From Parcubacteria group bacterium GW2011_GWD2_42_14 (GTDB lineage: Bacteria > Patescibacteriota > Minisyncoccia > Phycocordibacterales > UBA12088), in assembly GCA_000998045.1 (NCBI GenBank), contig LCCS01000004.1, positions 1 through 41,851 of the forward strand: a DNA stretch of 41,851 bases, in the 5' to 3' direction. Positions 8,169 through 14,233 of the stretch are shown one piece after another (positions within the stretch are counted from its first letter, which is position 1; each line of letters opens with the position of its first letter). Position numbers and translations under genes: made by a program. The notes below the pieces were generated by a model that was not told the origin of the DNA, searched no databases, and saw nothing but the letters and a program-made list of their open reading frames with translations.

Positions 8169-8921
8169 ATGAATACTCCAACTCGTTTTTTTATATTCTT
8201 TACAATTTTTATTTTAATCCTTGCAACCTTTAATTTATATAAAGGGGATTTCGATTTTTTACGATGGACCGTGTTTTTATCATGTTTAGTTCTTATCCAT
8301 ACGACCTACCGAAGTAAGGTTACCGGATGGATGATTGTTTTTATAGTTACCAGTATTTTATTTAACCCCTTCTATCAATTTTTACATTTTGAAAAAGAAA
8401 TTTGGCGAAGTATAGATGTATTTGTAATTATAGGGTTTTCTATATTTCTTCTGCGTTATTATTCTCGCTATGCGAAAGGTTTACAATTCGAAAGGTACAT
8501 TTCTACCTTGTTTCCAAGTAATATTTGGGTAATCACAGATCGTACAAAAGATTCTTCAAAAAAACTTAAACGTCTGGTAGAGTCTGATACCAATCCGGAC
8601 TTTACTTTTCGAAACAAATCGACAGGAAAAACAATAGCAGTGGAATGTAAATTTCGCTCTTCCTTCCGGGAAGGAAAATACGGTGATTTTGGGATTTGGT
8701 GGAGTAAGGAGCAAGGTAAACGATATGAGATGTATGGAAGTAAGCATAAAATACCAGTTTTTGTTGCGATAGGTATTGGCGGAGGACCAAATAATCCAAA
8801 ACGTTTTTTCTTTTGTCCTCTTGAAAGACTTAATAATACAGCGTATGGATTTGTTACTGAAAAGGACTTAAATATTTTTGAAAGAAAAAATGAAAGACAA
8901 TTTTTGTCAGACTCTTTTTGA
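8169..8921 (+). CDS. Membrane-anchored PD-(D/E)XK nuclease-like protein
   Basis: 250 aa. The N-terminal 100 residues hold four hydrophobic helices (about 5-24, 33-48, 53-70, 83-99). The soluble C-terminal part has a restriction-endonuclease-like signature: D144 in NPDF, then E159 and K161 in IAVECKF, i.e. PD...ExK. A GLQFERYISTLF helix before it fits Mrr/NERD-like domains. It may act on DNA at the membrane, but substrate and role are unknown and activity is inferred from motif only. The gene is strikingly AT-rich, lacks an SD and stands alone between RNA genes, so it may be an acquired defence gene. Confidence 0.8.
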   Translation: MNTPTRFFIFFTIFILILATFNLYKGDFDFLRWTVFLSCLVLIHTTYRSKVTGWMIVFIVTSILFNPFYQFLHFEKEIWRSIDVFVIIGFSIFLLRYYSRYAKGLQFERYISTLFPSNIWVITDRTKDSSKKLKRLVESDTNPDFTFRNKSTGKTIAVECKFRSSFREGKYGDFGIWWSKEQGKRYEMYGSKHKIPVFVAIGIGGGPNNPKRFFFCPLERLNNTAYGFVTEKDLNIFERKNERQFLSDSF

Positions 8922-8971
8922 TACAAAATGGAATAATATTACTAGCATAGGCTTTTAGTTGTGCTTCAAAT

Positions 8972-9007
8972 AAAAAAACAGCCGGTCAAAAAACGAACGC
9001 GGCTGTT
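8972..9007 (-). terminator. Rho-independent terminator
   Basis: On the minus strand ACAGCCG pairs with CGGCTGT across a 15-base loop and is followed by TTTTTTATTTG. It ends the candidate small RNA. Confidence 0.65.
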
Positions 9008-9167
9008 GGGGGGTTGTGCATTAGTGTCGGTAAACTGACACAGGTGTTCGGAGTAACTTCTCAATATGTACTTCACTTCGTCATGTACTTCAAGTACAAC
9101 GCAGGTTTGTTCACACACCTATTGGTGTGTTTACTACAAATAATACTTCAAAAAATTACTACAAATT

Positions 9168-9248
9168 TTACTGCACAATGAGACAGTACTCCTTACCAAA
9201 GGTAAGTTTCTGGTTTTCTTTAGCATACACTGCCTCCGAAACACCCAT
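9168..9248 (-). CDS. Possible 26-aa small protein
   Basis: The ORF starts ATG GGT GTT and ends in residues GKEYCLIVQ; its composition is protein-like (AKENQKLTF). It lies about 60 bases into the transcript from the 9315-9342 promoter. It has no Shine-Dalgarno and is too short for a family call. It could equally be chance within a noncoding RNA. Confidence 0.25.
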   Translation of the reverse strand: MGVSEAVYAKENQKLTFGKEYCLIVQ

Positions 9249-9314
9249 ACTTACAGTGTGCTTTCGAAAAAGCCCAGAGTGAATATGTCTCTATAAAAAG
9301 TTCTAACTGTTTAT

Positions 9315-9342
9315 AGTATACACCATCCTAGATAATTGTCAA
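9315..9342 (-). promoter_or_regulatory. Strong promoter driving the candidate small RNA
   Basis: On the minus strand: consensus TTGACA, a 16-base spacer and TATACT. No annotated gene lies downstream before the terminator at 8972-9007. Confidence 0.65.
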
Positions 9343-9430
9343 GTATTTTTAAATCAAGTGGTTAACACCAGAAAAAGCTTGCTGACTAGCCATAATATTA
9401 ATAATTAAACTAAATTTGCGTATAAAGCTC

Positions 9431-9476
9431 GCACAAATAAAAAGGAACCTTTGGAAAGGTTCCTTTTTATTTGTGC
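9431..9476. terminator. 22-bp perfect terminator hairpin
   Basis: GCACAAATAAAAAGGAACCT continues into TT, then GG and the exact reverse complement. A- and T-runs inside the stem make it work on both strands. On the minus strand it directly follows the tRNA-Leu-derived unit. Confidence 0.7.
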
Positions 9477-9750
9477 CGAGGAGAGGACTTTTTCTCTACG
9501 AGAACGGTACATGTCTCACATCTCACTTCCTCCTCGTCGAGCTCGGAGTCGTTGCGATATGTTCGACATCTTCAAGTCCTTATAAGTCGAGGACTTGATC
9601 CTTACAGGATCAGTACACCTTTAGGATTTTCTAGTTCGTTACTCTCCTAGAATATCTCTAAAGGTCTTCAAGTCCTCTCCTCGGGCAAAACAATAATCGC
9701 GGAATGCTTGTCGCATTCCGCTCTTTTGTTTTGTGCCGAGGAGAGGACTT
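9470..9750. mobile_element. tRNA-Leu 3'-end duplication enclosing a 209-bp inverted-repeat unit
   Basis: A 21-bp stretch of the tRNA-Leu(UAG) 3' end and flank (GTGCCGAGGAGAGGACTT core) is repeated exactly at 9470-9490 and 9730-9750. A third, inverted copy AAGTCCTCTCCTCGG at 9670-9684 forms a 15-bp terminal inverted repeat with 9476-9490. Inside are nested stems: CCTTTAG/CTAAAGG around TTCTAG/CTAGAA, GATCCT-GTA-AGGATC, AAGTCCT/AGGACTT, and ATGTC/GACAT. No transposase or integrase is present. Either a non-autonomous element integrated at a tRNA, or a tRNA-derived structured RNA. Confidence 0.55.
9699..9721 (-). terminator. Terminator after tRNA-Leu (UAG)
   Basis: GCGGAATGC/GCATTCCGC (9 bp, loop GACAA on the minus strand), then GATTATTGTTTTG. 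The outer flanks CAAAACA/TGTTTTG also pair. It lies 12 bases after the tRNA 3' end. Confidence 0.5.
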
Positions 9751-9814
9751 GAACCTCCATGGGTCACCCCGCTTGCTCCTAAGGCAAGTGCGTCTACCAT
9801 TTCGCCACCTCGGC
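9734..9814 (-). tRNA. tRNA-Leu (UAG)
   Basis: Acceptor GCCGAGG/CCTCGGC, anticodon stem CTTGC/GCAAG with loop CTTAGGA (UAG), long variable arm, T-arm GGAGG-TTCAAGT-CCTCT, discriminator A, CCA not encoded. 81 nt. The ORF-track protein 9639-9821 is a translation of this tRNA. Confidence 0.93.
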
Positions 9815-9946
9815 ATATCACATACTTCTATACGATTCAGAGCATTCTACACTACTTTATCAATAATTGCATTTACCACTAACAAAGGTATCACACCTAC
9901 ACTTAAAAACATCTATAGGTTGTGCAGTAAAAACTTAGTGTATGGG

Positions 9947-9975
9947 TTTACATTATCCCTAATTTGTTCTAAACT
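9947..9975 (+). promoter_or_regulatory. Promoter of tRNA-Lys
   Basis: TTTACA (9947-9952), a 17-base spacer and TAAACT (9970-9975), ending 8 bases before the tRNA 5' end. Confidence 0.5.
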
Positions 9976-9983
9976 ATCGCAAT

Positions 9984-10056
9984 CCGCCCATAGCTCAGCT
10001 GGTAGAGCAGTCGCCTCTTAAGCGAACGGTCGTAGGTTCGAGTCCTACTGGGCGGA
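9984..10056 (+). tRNA. tRNA-Lys (CUU)
   Basis: Acceptor CCGCCCA/TGGGCGG, D-arm GCTC-AGCTGGTAGA-GAGC, anticodon loop CTCTTAA (CUU), T-arm GTAGG-TTCGAGT-CCTAC, discriminator A. 73 nt. A partial copy of its 3' end (GTCTACTGGGCG) recurs at about 10114-10126. Confidence 0.92.
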
Positions 10057-10183
10057 CAAAGATGTAGTGCACGTCAGATTGTATTCTGACTTTTTTATAC
10101 AATTTTTTGCCTGAGTCTACTGGGCGAACATGACTAAAAAAATGTCCGCTAGCTGACGGATTAACTTAGCTCAAGGCGCTTAA

Positions 10184-10531
10184 TTATAAACTTATCGGAA
10201 GACCTTCAGGCATATCCCTATTTTCAACTCCAAATGTTCTTAACCCAACCTCTATGAGAGCGTACGCTGAAATCATGACCACTAAACCTATAAGTCCCCA
10301 AAGCATATGCTGTTTATATTCTCCACGTTTTGCCTCATTCCCCGCATTTATAACAAACATGAGCAAACCCCATAAGAAATATACAAGTGCAGCTGCAAAA
10401 ATTACCCCAATAATCGGGTTTATTATTTCAATTACTATTCTGCCTACAAGGCCTTGAACCTCTGCTGGAACTGATCCTGGCATACTGCAAGTATATCCTA
10501 TTTGGGATATTGAAAATACTACGTAATACAC
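10184..10531 (-). CDS. T4SS pilin-like small membrane protein (paralogue 5)
   Basis: Two long hydrophobic helices (GRIVIEIINPIIGVIFAAALVYFLWG and HMLWGLIGLVVMISAYALIE) flank a charged loop NAGNEAKRGEYKQ, the architecture of VirB2/TrbC-like minor pilins common in CPR genomes. The longest frame starts with GTG at 10531, but that codon touches the terminator stem of the neighbouring pilin gene. ATG at 10484 (MPGSVPAEV) is 7 bases after TATACT and is the better, leaderless start, giving about 100 aa without a signal peptide. It is the last gene of the cluster and, by this reading, has its own promoter. Role in a pilus or secretion channel is inferred. Confidence 0.78.
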   Translation of the reverse strand: MYYVVFSISQIGYTCSMPGSVPAEVQGLVGRIVIEIINPIIGVIFAAALVYFLWGLLMFVINAGNEAKRGEYKQHMLWGLIGLVVMISAYALIEVGLRTFGVENRDMPEGLPISL

Positions 10532-10560
10532 AACAAGCGCGAGGGTTCTCGCGCTTGTTG
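10531..10560 (-). terminator. Terminator of the 10583-10948 pilin gene
   Basis: Perfect 13-bp GC-rich stem CAACAAGCGCGAG/CTCGCGCTTGTTG with a 4-base loop, 23 bases after the stop of the minus-strand gene. No good T-run follows. Confidence 0.55.
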
Positions 10561-10582
10561 CTCCATATACACTATTTTTGAA

Positions 10583-10948
10583 CTAAACAGGAATTGTGGG
10601 TGTAATCACATTTTGTCCTTGTTCTACTCCAACCAGTTCACCGAGAAGTGCTACTAGTCCCCAAACAGCAACGATAACGAATAGGGCAATGATTCCCCAG
10701 ATCATCTTTCGTTTTCCTTCGTCCTTTGCAGCTTCGTCACCAGATGCAGCGATGTACTGTACGAGTCCCCAAATGAAGAAGAGGAGACCAATAGCAATTA
10801 CAACTGGAATCAACATGGCAACCAAGTTACCTACTGACGCAACGAGTGAGTTAAGCCAGGATAGGTCTACTGAAGATTGACCAAAAGCAAATCCAACTGG
10901 AAGGATTGCAGTTAATACAAGAGAAAATATATGAGCAATTTTTTTCAT
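10583..10948 (-). CDS. T4SS pilin-like protein with signal peptide (paralogue 4)
   Basis: 121 aa. Cleavable-looking signal MKKIAHIFSLVLTAILPVGFAFGQ, then two transmembrane helices (VAMLIPVVIAIGLLFFIWGLVQYI and MIWGIIALFVIVAVWGLVALL) around the loop ASGDEAAKDEGKRK. The shared pattern FxWGxxxxIxxxGDExxxxEGKxxMIWGxIALFV ties it to the neighbouring paralogues. A TTGACA-N17-TATATG promoter lies about 160 bases upstream and a strong hairpin terminator follows, so this paralogue is probably a separate, highly expressed unit, consistent with a major pilin subunit (inference). Confidence 0.82.
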   Translation of the reverse strand: MKKIAHIFSLVLTAILPVGFAFGQSSVDLSWLNSLVASVGNLVAMLIPVVIAIGLLFFIWGLVQYIAASGDEAAKDEGKRKMIWGIIALFVIVAVWGLVALLGELVGVEQGQNVITPTIPV

Positions 10949-11109
10949 AGAATAAAATTATTAATAAACTAATAACGAAAATAATAATATGGAATTTACT
11001 ACATAAGTAAAAACTTTAAAATTAATTTTCAGAACTGGCTTCATGTAAAGAATAACACGATATTACCTCATTAAAATAGGTTCTTGGGGATAATGTTGTT
11101 GTTATAGGA

Positions 11110-11138
11110 CATATAAAAATACATAAAGCCTATGTCAA
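11110..11138 (-). promoter_or_regulatory. Promoter upstream of the signal-peptide pilin
   Basis: Minus strand: TTGACA, a 17-base spacer, TATATG. The transcript would start near 11103 and have a leader of about 155 bases before ATG 10948; no riboswitch-like fold was recognised in that AT-rich leader. Confidence 0.5.
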
Positions 11139-11245
11139 TAACATCACTGGTCTCCAACACACCATATCTCAGCTGCATGACAAACAATATCGACGCACTG
11201 CAAGTGCGCTTCAGCTTCTCCTCGTCTTCGACTCGGAACCCATTA

Positions 11246-11593
11246 TTAGTACTCAATAATCGGCGCCGGCTGTGTTGTCTCCGCACCAGAAACACCTACA
11301 AAATCAGCAAGGATTGCAACTACCCCCCAAATACTCACTATCATAAAGAGTGCAACGATACCCCAAATCATTCTACTTTTTCCTTCTTCTCTTTCCCTCT
11401 CATTGTCCGCATTCGCAATAAACACCACGAGACCCCAAATGAATACCACAAGGGCAACACCAAGAGCTATTCGTATTAAATCAACAAAGACATTACGAGC
11501 AGCGAAAATAATAGTACCTAGTGTCACTTGAGCAAAAAGTATTTTTGGTAAAACGAAACCAAGTACTGGCAATAGGAAACGCATACTATCCAA
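11246..11593 (-). CDS. T4SS pilin-like membrane protein (paralogue 3)
   Basis: 115 aa. N-terminal signal-like helix MDSMRFLLPVLGFVLPKILFAQ, then two hydrophobic helices (LIRIALGVALVVFIWGLVVFI; MIWGIVALFMIVSIWGVVAIL) separated by the charged loop NADNEREREEGKSR. It overlaps the upstream paralogue by 8 bases, so translation is coupled. The C-terminus is short and acidic (APIIEY). Pilin-type architecture is clear; function is inferred from resemblance to VirB2/TrbC-like families. Confidence 0.8.
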   Translation of the reverse strand: MDSMRFLLPVLGFVLPKILFAQVTLGTIIFAARNVFVDLIRIALGVALVVFIWGLVVFIANADNEREREEGKSRMIWGIVALFMIVSIWGVVAILADFVGVSGAETTQPAPIIEY

Positions 11594-11918
11594 AGAAAGT
11601 ATTTTTAATAATGTTCACAATACCCCATACCGCAACCATAACAAAGAGAGAGAGAGTTCCCCAAATCATCATTTGTTTTCCATCAGATCTACTTCTTTCA
11701 TCACCTGCGGTCGCTATAAACCGTATCGCACCAATAACAAAAAAGAATACTGCTAAAGCCATAATCAGCCACACCGTGGTATTAAGGAGTGTCACAAAAG
11801 TAGCTGCAATATTTTTAAGTTGGGCTAACAGTACGGAAGGAAAAATGAGGATTCCCGCAAGCGCTAATCTTCCAAAAATGTTTATTTTTTTCATAGTCAC
11901 ATTTTTAATTGCCCGCAA
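11586..11918 (-). CDS. T4SS pilin-like membrane protein (paralogue 2)
   Basis: 110 aa. The longest frame starts 14 bases inside the previous gene; Met9 (MKKINIFGRLALAGILIF) gives a more typical signal peptide and may be the real start. Then come two helices (TTVWLIMALAVFFFVIGAIRFI; MMIWGTLSLFVMVAVWGIVNII) around TAGDERSRSDGKQ. The GDExxxxxGK-xMIWG signature matches paralogues 3 and 4 closely. It overlaps both neighbours, so it is part of one tightly packed operon. Confidence 0.8.
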   Translation of the reverse strand: MRAIKNVTMKKINIFGRLALAGILIFPSVLLAQLKNIAATFVTLLNTTVWLIMALAVFFFVIGAIRFIATAGDERSRSDGKQMMIWGTLSLFVMVAVWGIVNIIKNTFFG

Positions 11919-12192
11919 TATTATTTACCGTTGCACGAATAGCTTCCGCAAGTGCCCAAGAACCCAAGATTATCAAAGCCCCTATAATAGTCCACAACAA
12001 AGCCCTCCGTGCTTCCTCAAGCTTAGAAGCATTACCTTGTGCACTTACAAAAAGAAAACCAGTATACACAATCATGAGGACAATGATGGGAAAGAGAATA
12101 TATACAGCTGATTGGAGTATTAAACCCAATAATGTGTATAAATCCGGTGCACCAGCAAGCGGATTATCAAAGACTGCTGCAAGTGTAGACAT
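11905..12192 (-). CDS. T4SS pilin-like membrane protein (paralogue 1, divergent)
   Basis: 95 aa. Two helices (LLGLILQSAVYILFPIIVLMIVYTGFLFV; ALLWTIIGALIILGSWALAEAI) around the loop SAQGNASKLEEARR. The same order of helix, charged loop, helix is kept, but G-N replaces GDE and LLWTIIGALIILGSWAL replaces the MIWG motif. No cleavable signal peptide is seen. It starts 4 bases after the solute-binding protein stop, linking the pilins to that gene. Confidence 0.78.
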   Translation of the reverse strand: MSTLAAVFDNPLAGAPDLYTLLGLILQSAVYILFPIIVLMIVYTGFLFVSAQGNASKLEEARRALLWTIIGALIILGSWALAEAIRATVNNIAGN

Positions 12193-12196
12193 ATTT

Positions 12197-13525
12197 TTAT
12201 GGCCTATTATTGTAAGGTGTTAAAAGAACTGTTAAATCTGCTGCAGATTGCGACATCGCGTTACCAGGAGTCAATGTACCCGAAACGATACCATTTATAG
12301 CTCTTGAAAAAATATCATTTACTGCCGATTGTGGTGCTGGTTCCAACCATGCACGAGACATGATAGCCGATTGTGTTTTTGTGTGTCCAAAAGGATCGGT
12401 ACTGTTCACCTCTGTAAGAACATCCCGACGAGCTGAAGGAAGCCCAGCATAATTTGCCAATAGTTTAGAAACTCCCGCATCTGATAAGATTCTGGCAATC
12501 GCAAGTGCAACTTGGGGATTTTTGGAAGCTTTCAACACGGCTATACCGTAGAACTTTCCATATGTAACCGATTTATGAGTATTATTTGATTGAGGGAACG
12601 GAGCCATTCCAAAATTGAGATTTGGGTTTATTTCTGCTAATACAGATTCTTCACTCACAAACCCTGCATACATAGCCACTTTGTTTGCCGCAAACGCTTC
12701 TCGAGAACGATCAAACGTCTTGTTCCATGAATACACTGTCTTCACAGGATTGGAAAAAGAAGTATAGAAACGTAAGGCAAGATCAGGTTTTTCCACACGC
12801 TCATCAACAGAAAAAATATCTGTTATAAACTTATTATTGTGTTCAATTACTATCGAAACGCCTGTTTGCATTATAAGCGCACTTAGAATTTCTTTCGTAT
12901 GAAGAACATTATCATACTCCCCAAATGCGATACCACTCTGGACCAACTCCGCTCCCCCCACAATAGTAGACAGACGGGGAACGAGTTGCACAAATGTATC
13001 CCAATCTTGCGGTACCTGAGCTATCGCAGTTTTTGTAAAAATATCTCTGTTCCAGTACATGACCAATGGGTCGACAAAGACGGGTAAGGCGTAAATACCA
13101 TCGGAAAGCACGAATACATCTCCACCCTCAACATAGGTATCATAAAAATTTTGAAGAGGCAGCGTTTCAAATGAAATAGGATACAGCTTGTTTCGAAGAG
13201 GTAGCAAGCCAGAAGAATTCATTAGCACGAGATCGGGGCTATTACCTGTTGCAATAGCTTCGAGTAAATCACCGTATATCGTATTGGGGTTCTTTTCAAC
13301 GTAGGAGACATTATCAAAGGAATCATTGTCTTTTTTTAAATCATTTAAAACTCTAATCATTGCTCTGTCCTCAAGTGGTGGACCCCATATGACCACCGGA
13401 ACAGTAAATTCATCATCTTCATTTATGTTTTTATTCATAGCGATTGCGATGACACCAACGACAGCCATGACGCCGAATATTACAAGGAGTGCTATTTGAA
13501 AAAAGTTTTGGCTGTTACTTCCCAT
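12197..13525 (-). CDS. Membrane-tethered extracellular solute-binding protein, family 1 (MalE-like)
   Basis: 442 aa. An N-terminal membrane anchor (FFQIALLVIFGVMAVVGVIAIAM) replaces a lipoprotein signal. The rest is a periplasmic-binding fold of the sugar-binding type: PVVIWGPPLEDRAMIRVLNDL, the ligand-cleft segment SPDLVLMNSSG, YALPVFVDPLVMYWNRDIF, and AMYAGFVSE late in the protein. No ABC permease or ATPase gene is nearby; instead five pilin-like genes follow in the same operon. That suggests a tethered surface capture protein working with a pilus rather than a classical importer (inference). Overlaps the upstream methyltransferase by 11 bases. Confidence 0.85.
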   Translation of the reverse strand: MGSNSQNFFQIALLVIFGVMAVVGVIAIAMNKNINEDDEFTVPVVIWGPPLEDRAMIRVLNDLKKDNDSFDNVSYVEKNPNTIYGDLLEAIATGNSPDLVLMNSSGLLPLRNKLYPISFETLPLQNFYDTYVEGGDVFVLSDGIYALPVFVDPLVMYWNRDIFTKTAIAQVPQDWDTFVQLVPRLSTIVGGAELVQSGIAFGEYDNVLHTKEILSALIMQTGVSIVIEHNNKFITDIFSVDERVEKPDLALRFYTSFSNPVKTVYSWNKTFDRSREAFAANKVAMYAGFVSEESVLAEINPNLNFGMAPFPQSNNTHKSVTYGKFYGIAVLKASKNPQVALAIARILSDAGVSKLLANYAGLPSARRDVLTEVNSTDPFGHTKTQSAIMSRAWLEPAPQSAVNDIFSRAINGIVSGTLTPGNAMSQSAADLTVLLTPYNNRP

Positions 13526-14051
13526 GTTTTCGGAAAATCAAACCATAATGGTATGCCCCTGCATCGATAGAAGATACATATGCAAAACCCTCATTTTCAG
13601 CATATGTACGCAACTCTGACTCAGGAAATACACGATCCGTTTGTGGACCCATGCCACCGAAAGATTCACGCCAATCCACCACAAGCACCTTACCTGTATC
13701 TTTCAAAATACGGTACGCCTCACGTAGTACTGCAGATTTGTCGTCAACCTGAAACAGCATGTTTGAAATAATCACCGCATCAACACTTTGATCAGGAAGT
13801 GTTGACCCTCTCTCTTTCTCTAAATCACCATGAATGAATACTATTGACTCAAGATGATGCTCTTGTGCGTAGTGCGTACTTTTTGTGAGGAGTTGTTGTT
13901 GAATATCTATGACAAACACCTTGCCTTTTTTACCCACCACTTCAGCTGCCTCCACCGCTAAGTAACCAGCACCTGCACCGAAATCAGCCACCTCCATACC
14001 TTCTGCGAGCATAAACTGTTCTATGTTTCTTTTTGGATTAGCAAAAGCCAT
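13515..14051 (-). CDS. Class I SAM-dependent methyltransferase
   Basis: 178 aa. Rossmann-fold SAM binding: motif I VADFGAGAGYLAVEAAE (about 22-38), motif II VFVIDIQ, motif III GDLE, motif IV DAVIISNMLFQV, followed by EAYRILKDTGKVLVVDW, which resembles UbiE/BioC-type small-molecule methyltransferases. Substrate not inferable. It is the first gene of the run leading into the binding protein and pilins, but the link may be only genomic. Confidence 0.82.
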   Translation of the reverse strand: MAFANPKRNIEQFMLAEGMEVADFGAGAGYLAVEAAEVVGKKGKVFVIDIQQQLLTKSTHYAQEHHLESIVFIHGDLEKERGSTLPDQSVDAVIISNMLFQVDDKSAVLREAYRILKDTGKVLVVDWRESFGGMGPQTDRVFPESELRTYAENEGFAYVSSIDAGAYHYGLIFRKHGK

Positions 14052-14119
14052 AAAATGTATACCTATTGTAACAAAAATAACCCTCTTTCGGGTTATTTTG
14101 GTGTGTATAACAACCCTGA

Positions 14120-14233
14120 GTTAAAAGTTGAAAGTTCAAAGTTGAAAGTTCAAAAGCCCGCAAATGCGGGATTTTGTTTGTACACCGAAGGTGTAAGCAC
14201 TTTCAACTTTAAACTTTTTGTACTTTCAACTTA
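14120..14233. repeat. TTGAAAGTT inverted-repeat element, copy 1
   Basis: AGTTGAAAGTTC units on the left and ACTTTCAACTT units on the right surround a CCCGCAAATGCGGG hairpin and a TACACCGAAGGTGTA hairpin. It starts at the gyrA stop codon (minus-strand TAAGTTGAAAGT). Related copies are at 17920 and 35351. Probably acts as gyrA terminator and dispersed repeat. Confidence 0.6.

Larger units (their letters stand above)
8971..9308 (-). ncRNA. Candidate independent small RNA of about 340 nt
   Basis: A strong minus-strand promoter (9315-9342) and a terminator (8972-9007) enclose about 340 bases without a long ORF. Several local hairpins occur (CTTACC-AAA-GGTAAG, ACACACC-TATT-GGTGTGT, and GTGTCGGT/ACTGACAC with a G-U pair). 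It does not show SRP, 6S, tmRNA or RNase P signatures. It may also serve as mRNA for a 26-codon ORF (9168-9248). No homologue is known to me. Confidence 0.5.

Noticed and set aside
10110-10140. Additional TAAA/TC element after tRNA-Lys (GGGCGAACATG...ATGTCCGC)
   Set aside because: The inner stem is only 4 bp and the TTTA/GCCC side is missing; it is better explained as a decayed copy of the tRNA-Lys 3' end.
12197-13525. Complete ABC sugar importer at the binding-protein locus
   Set aside because: No permease or ATPase ORF is found in the neighbourhood; all adjacent small genes are pilin-like.
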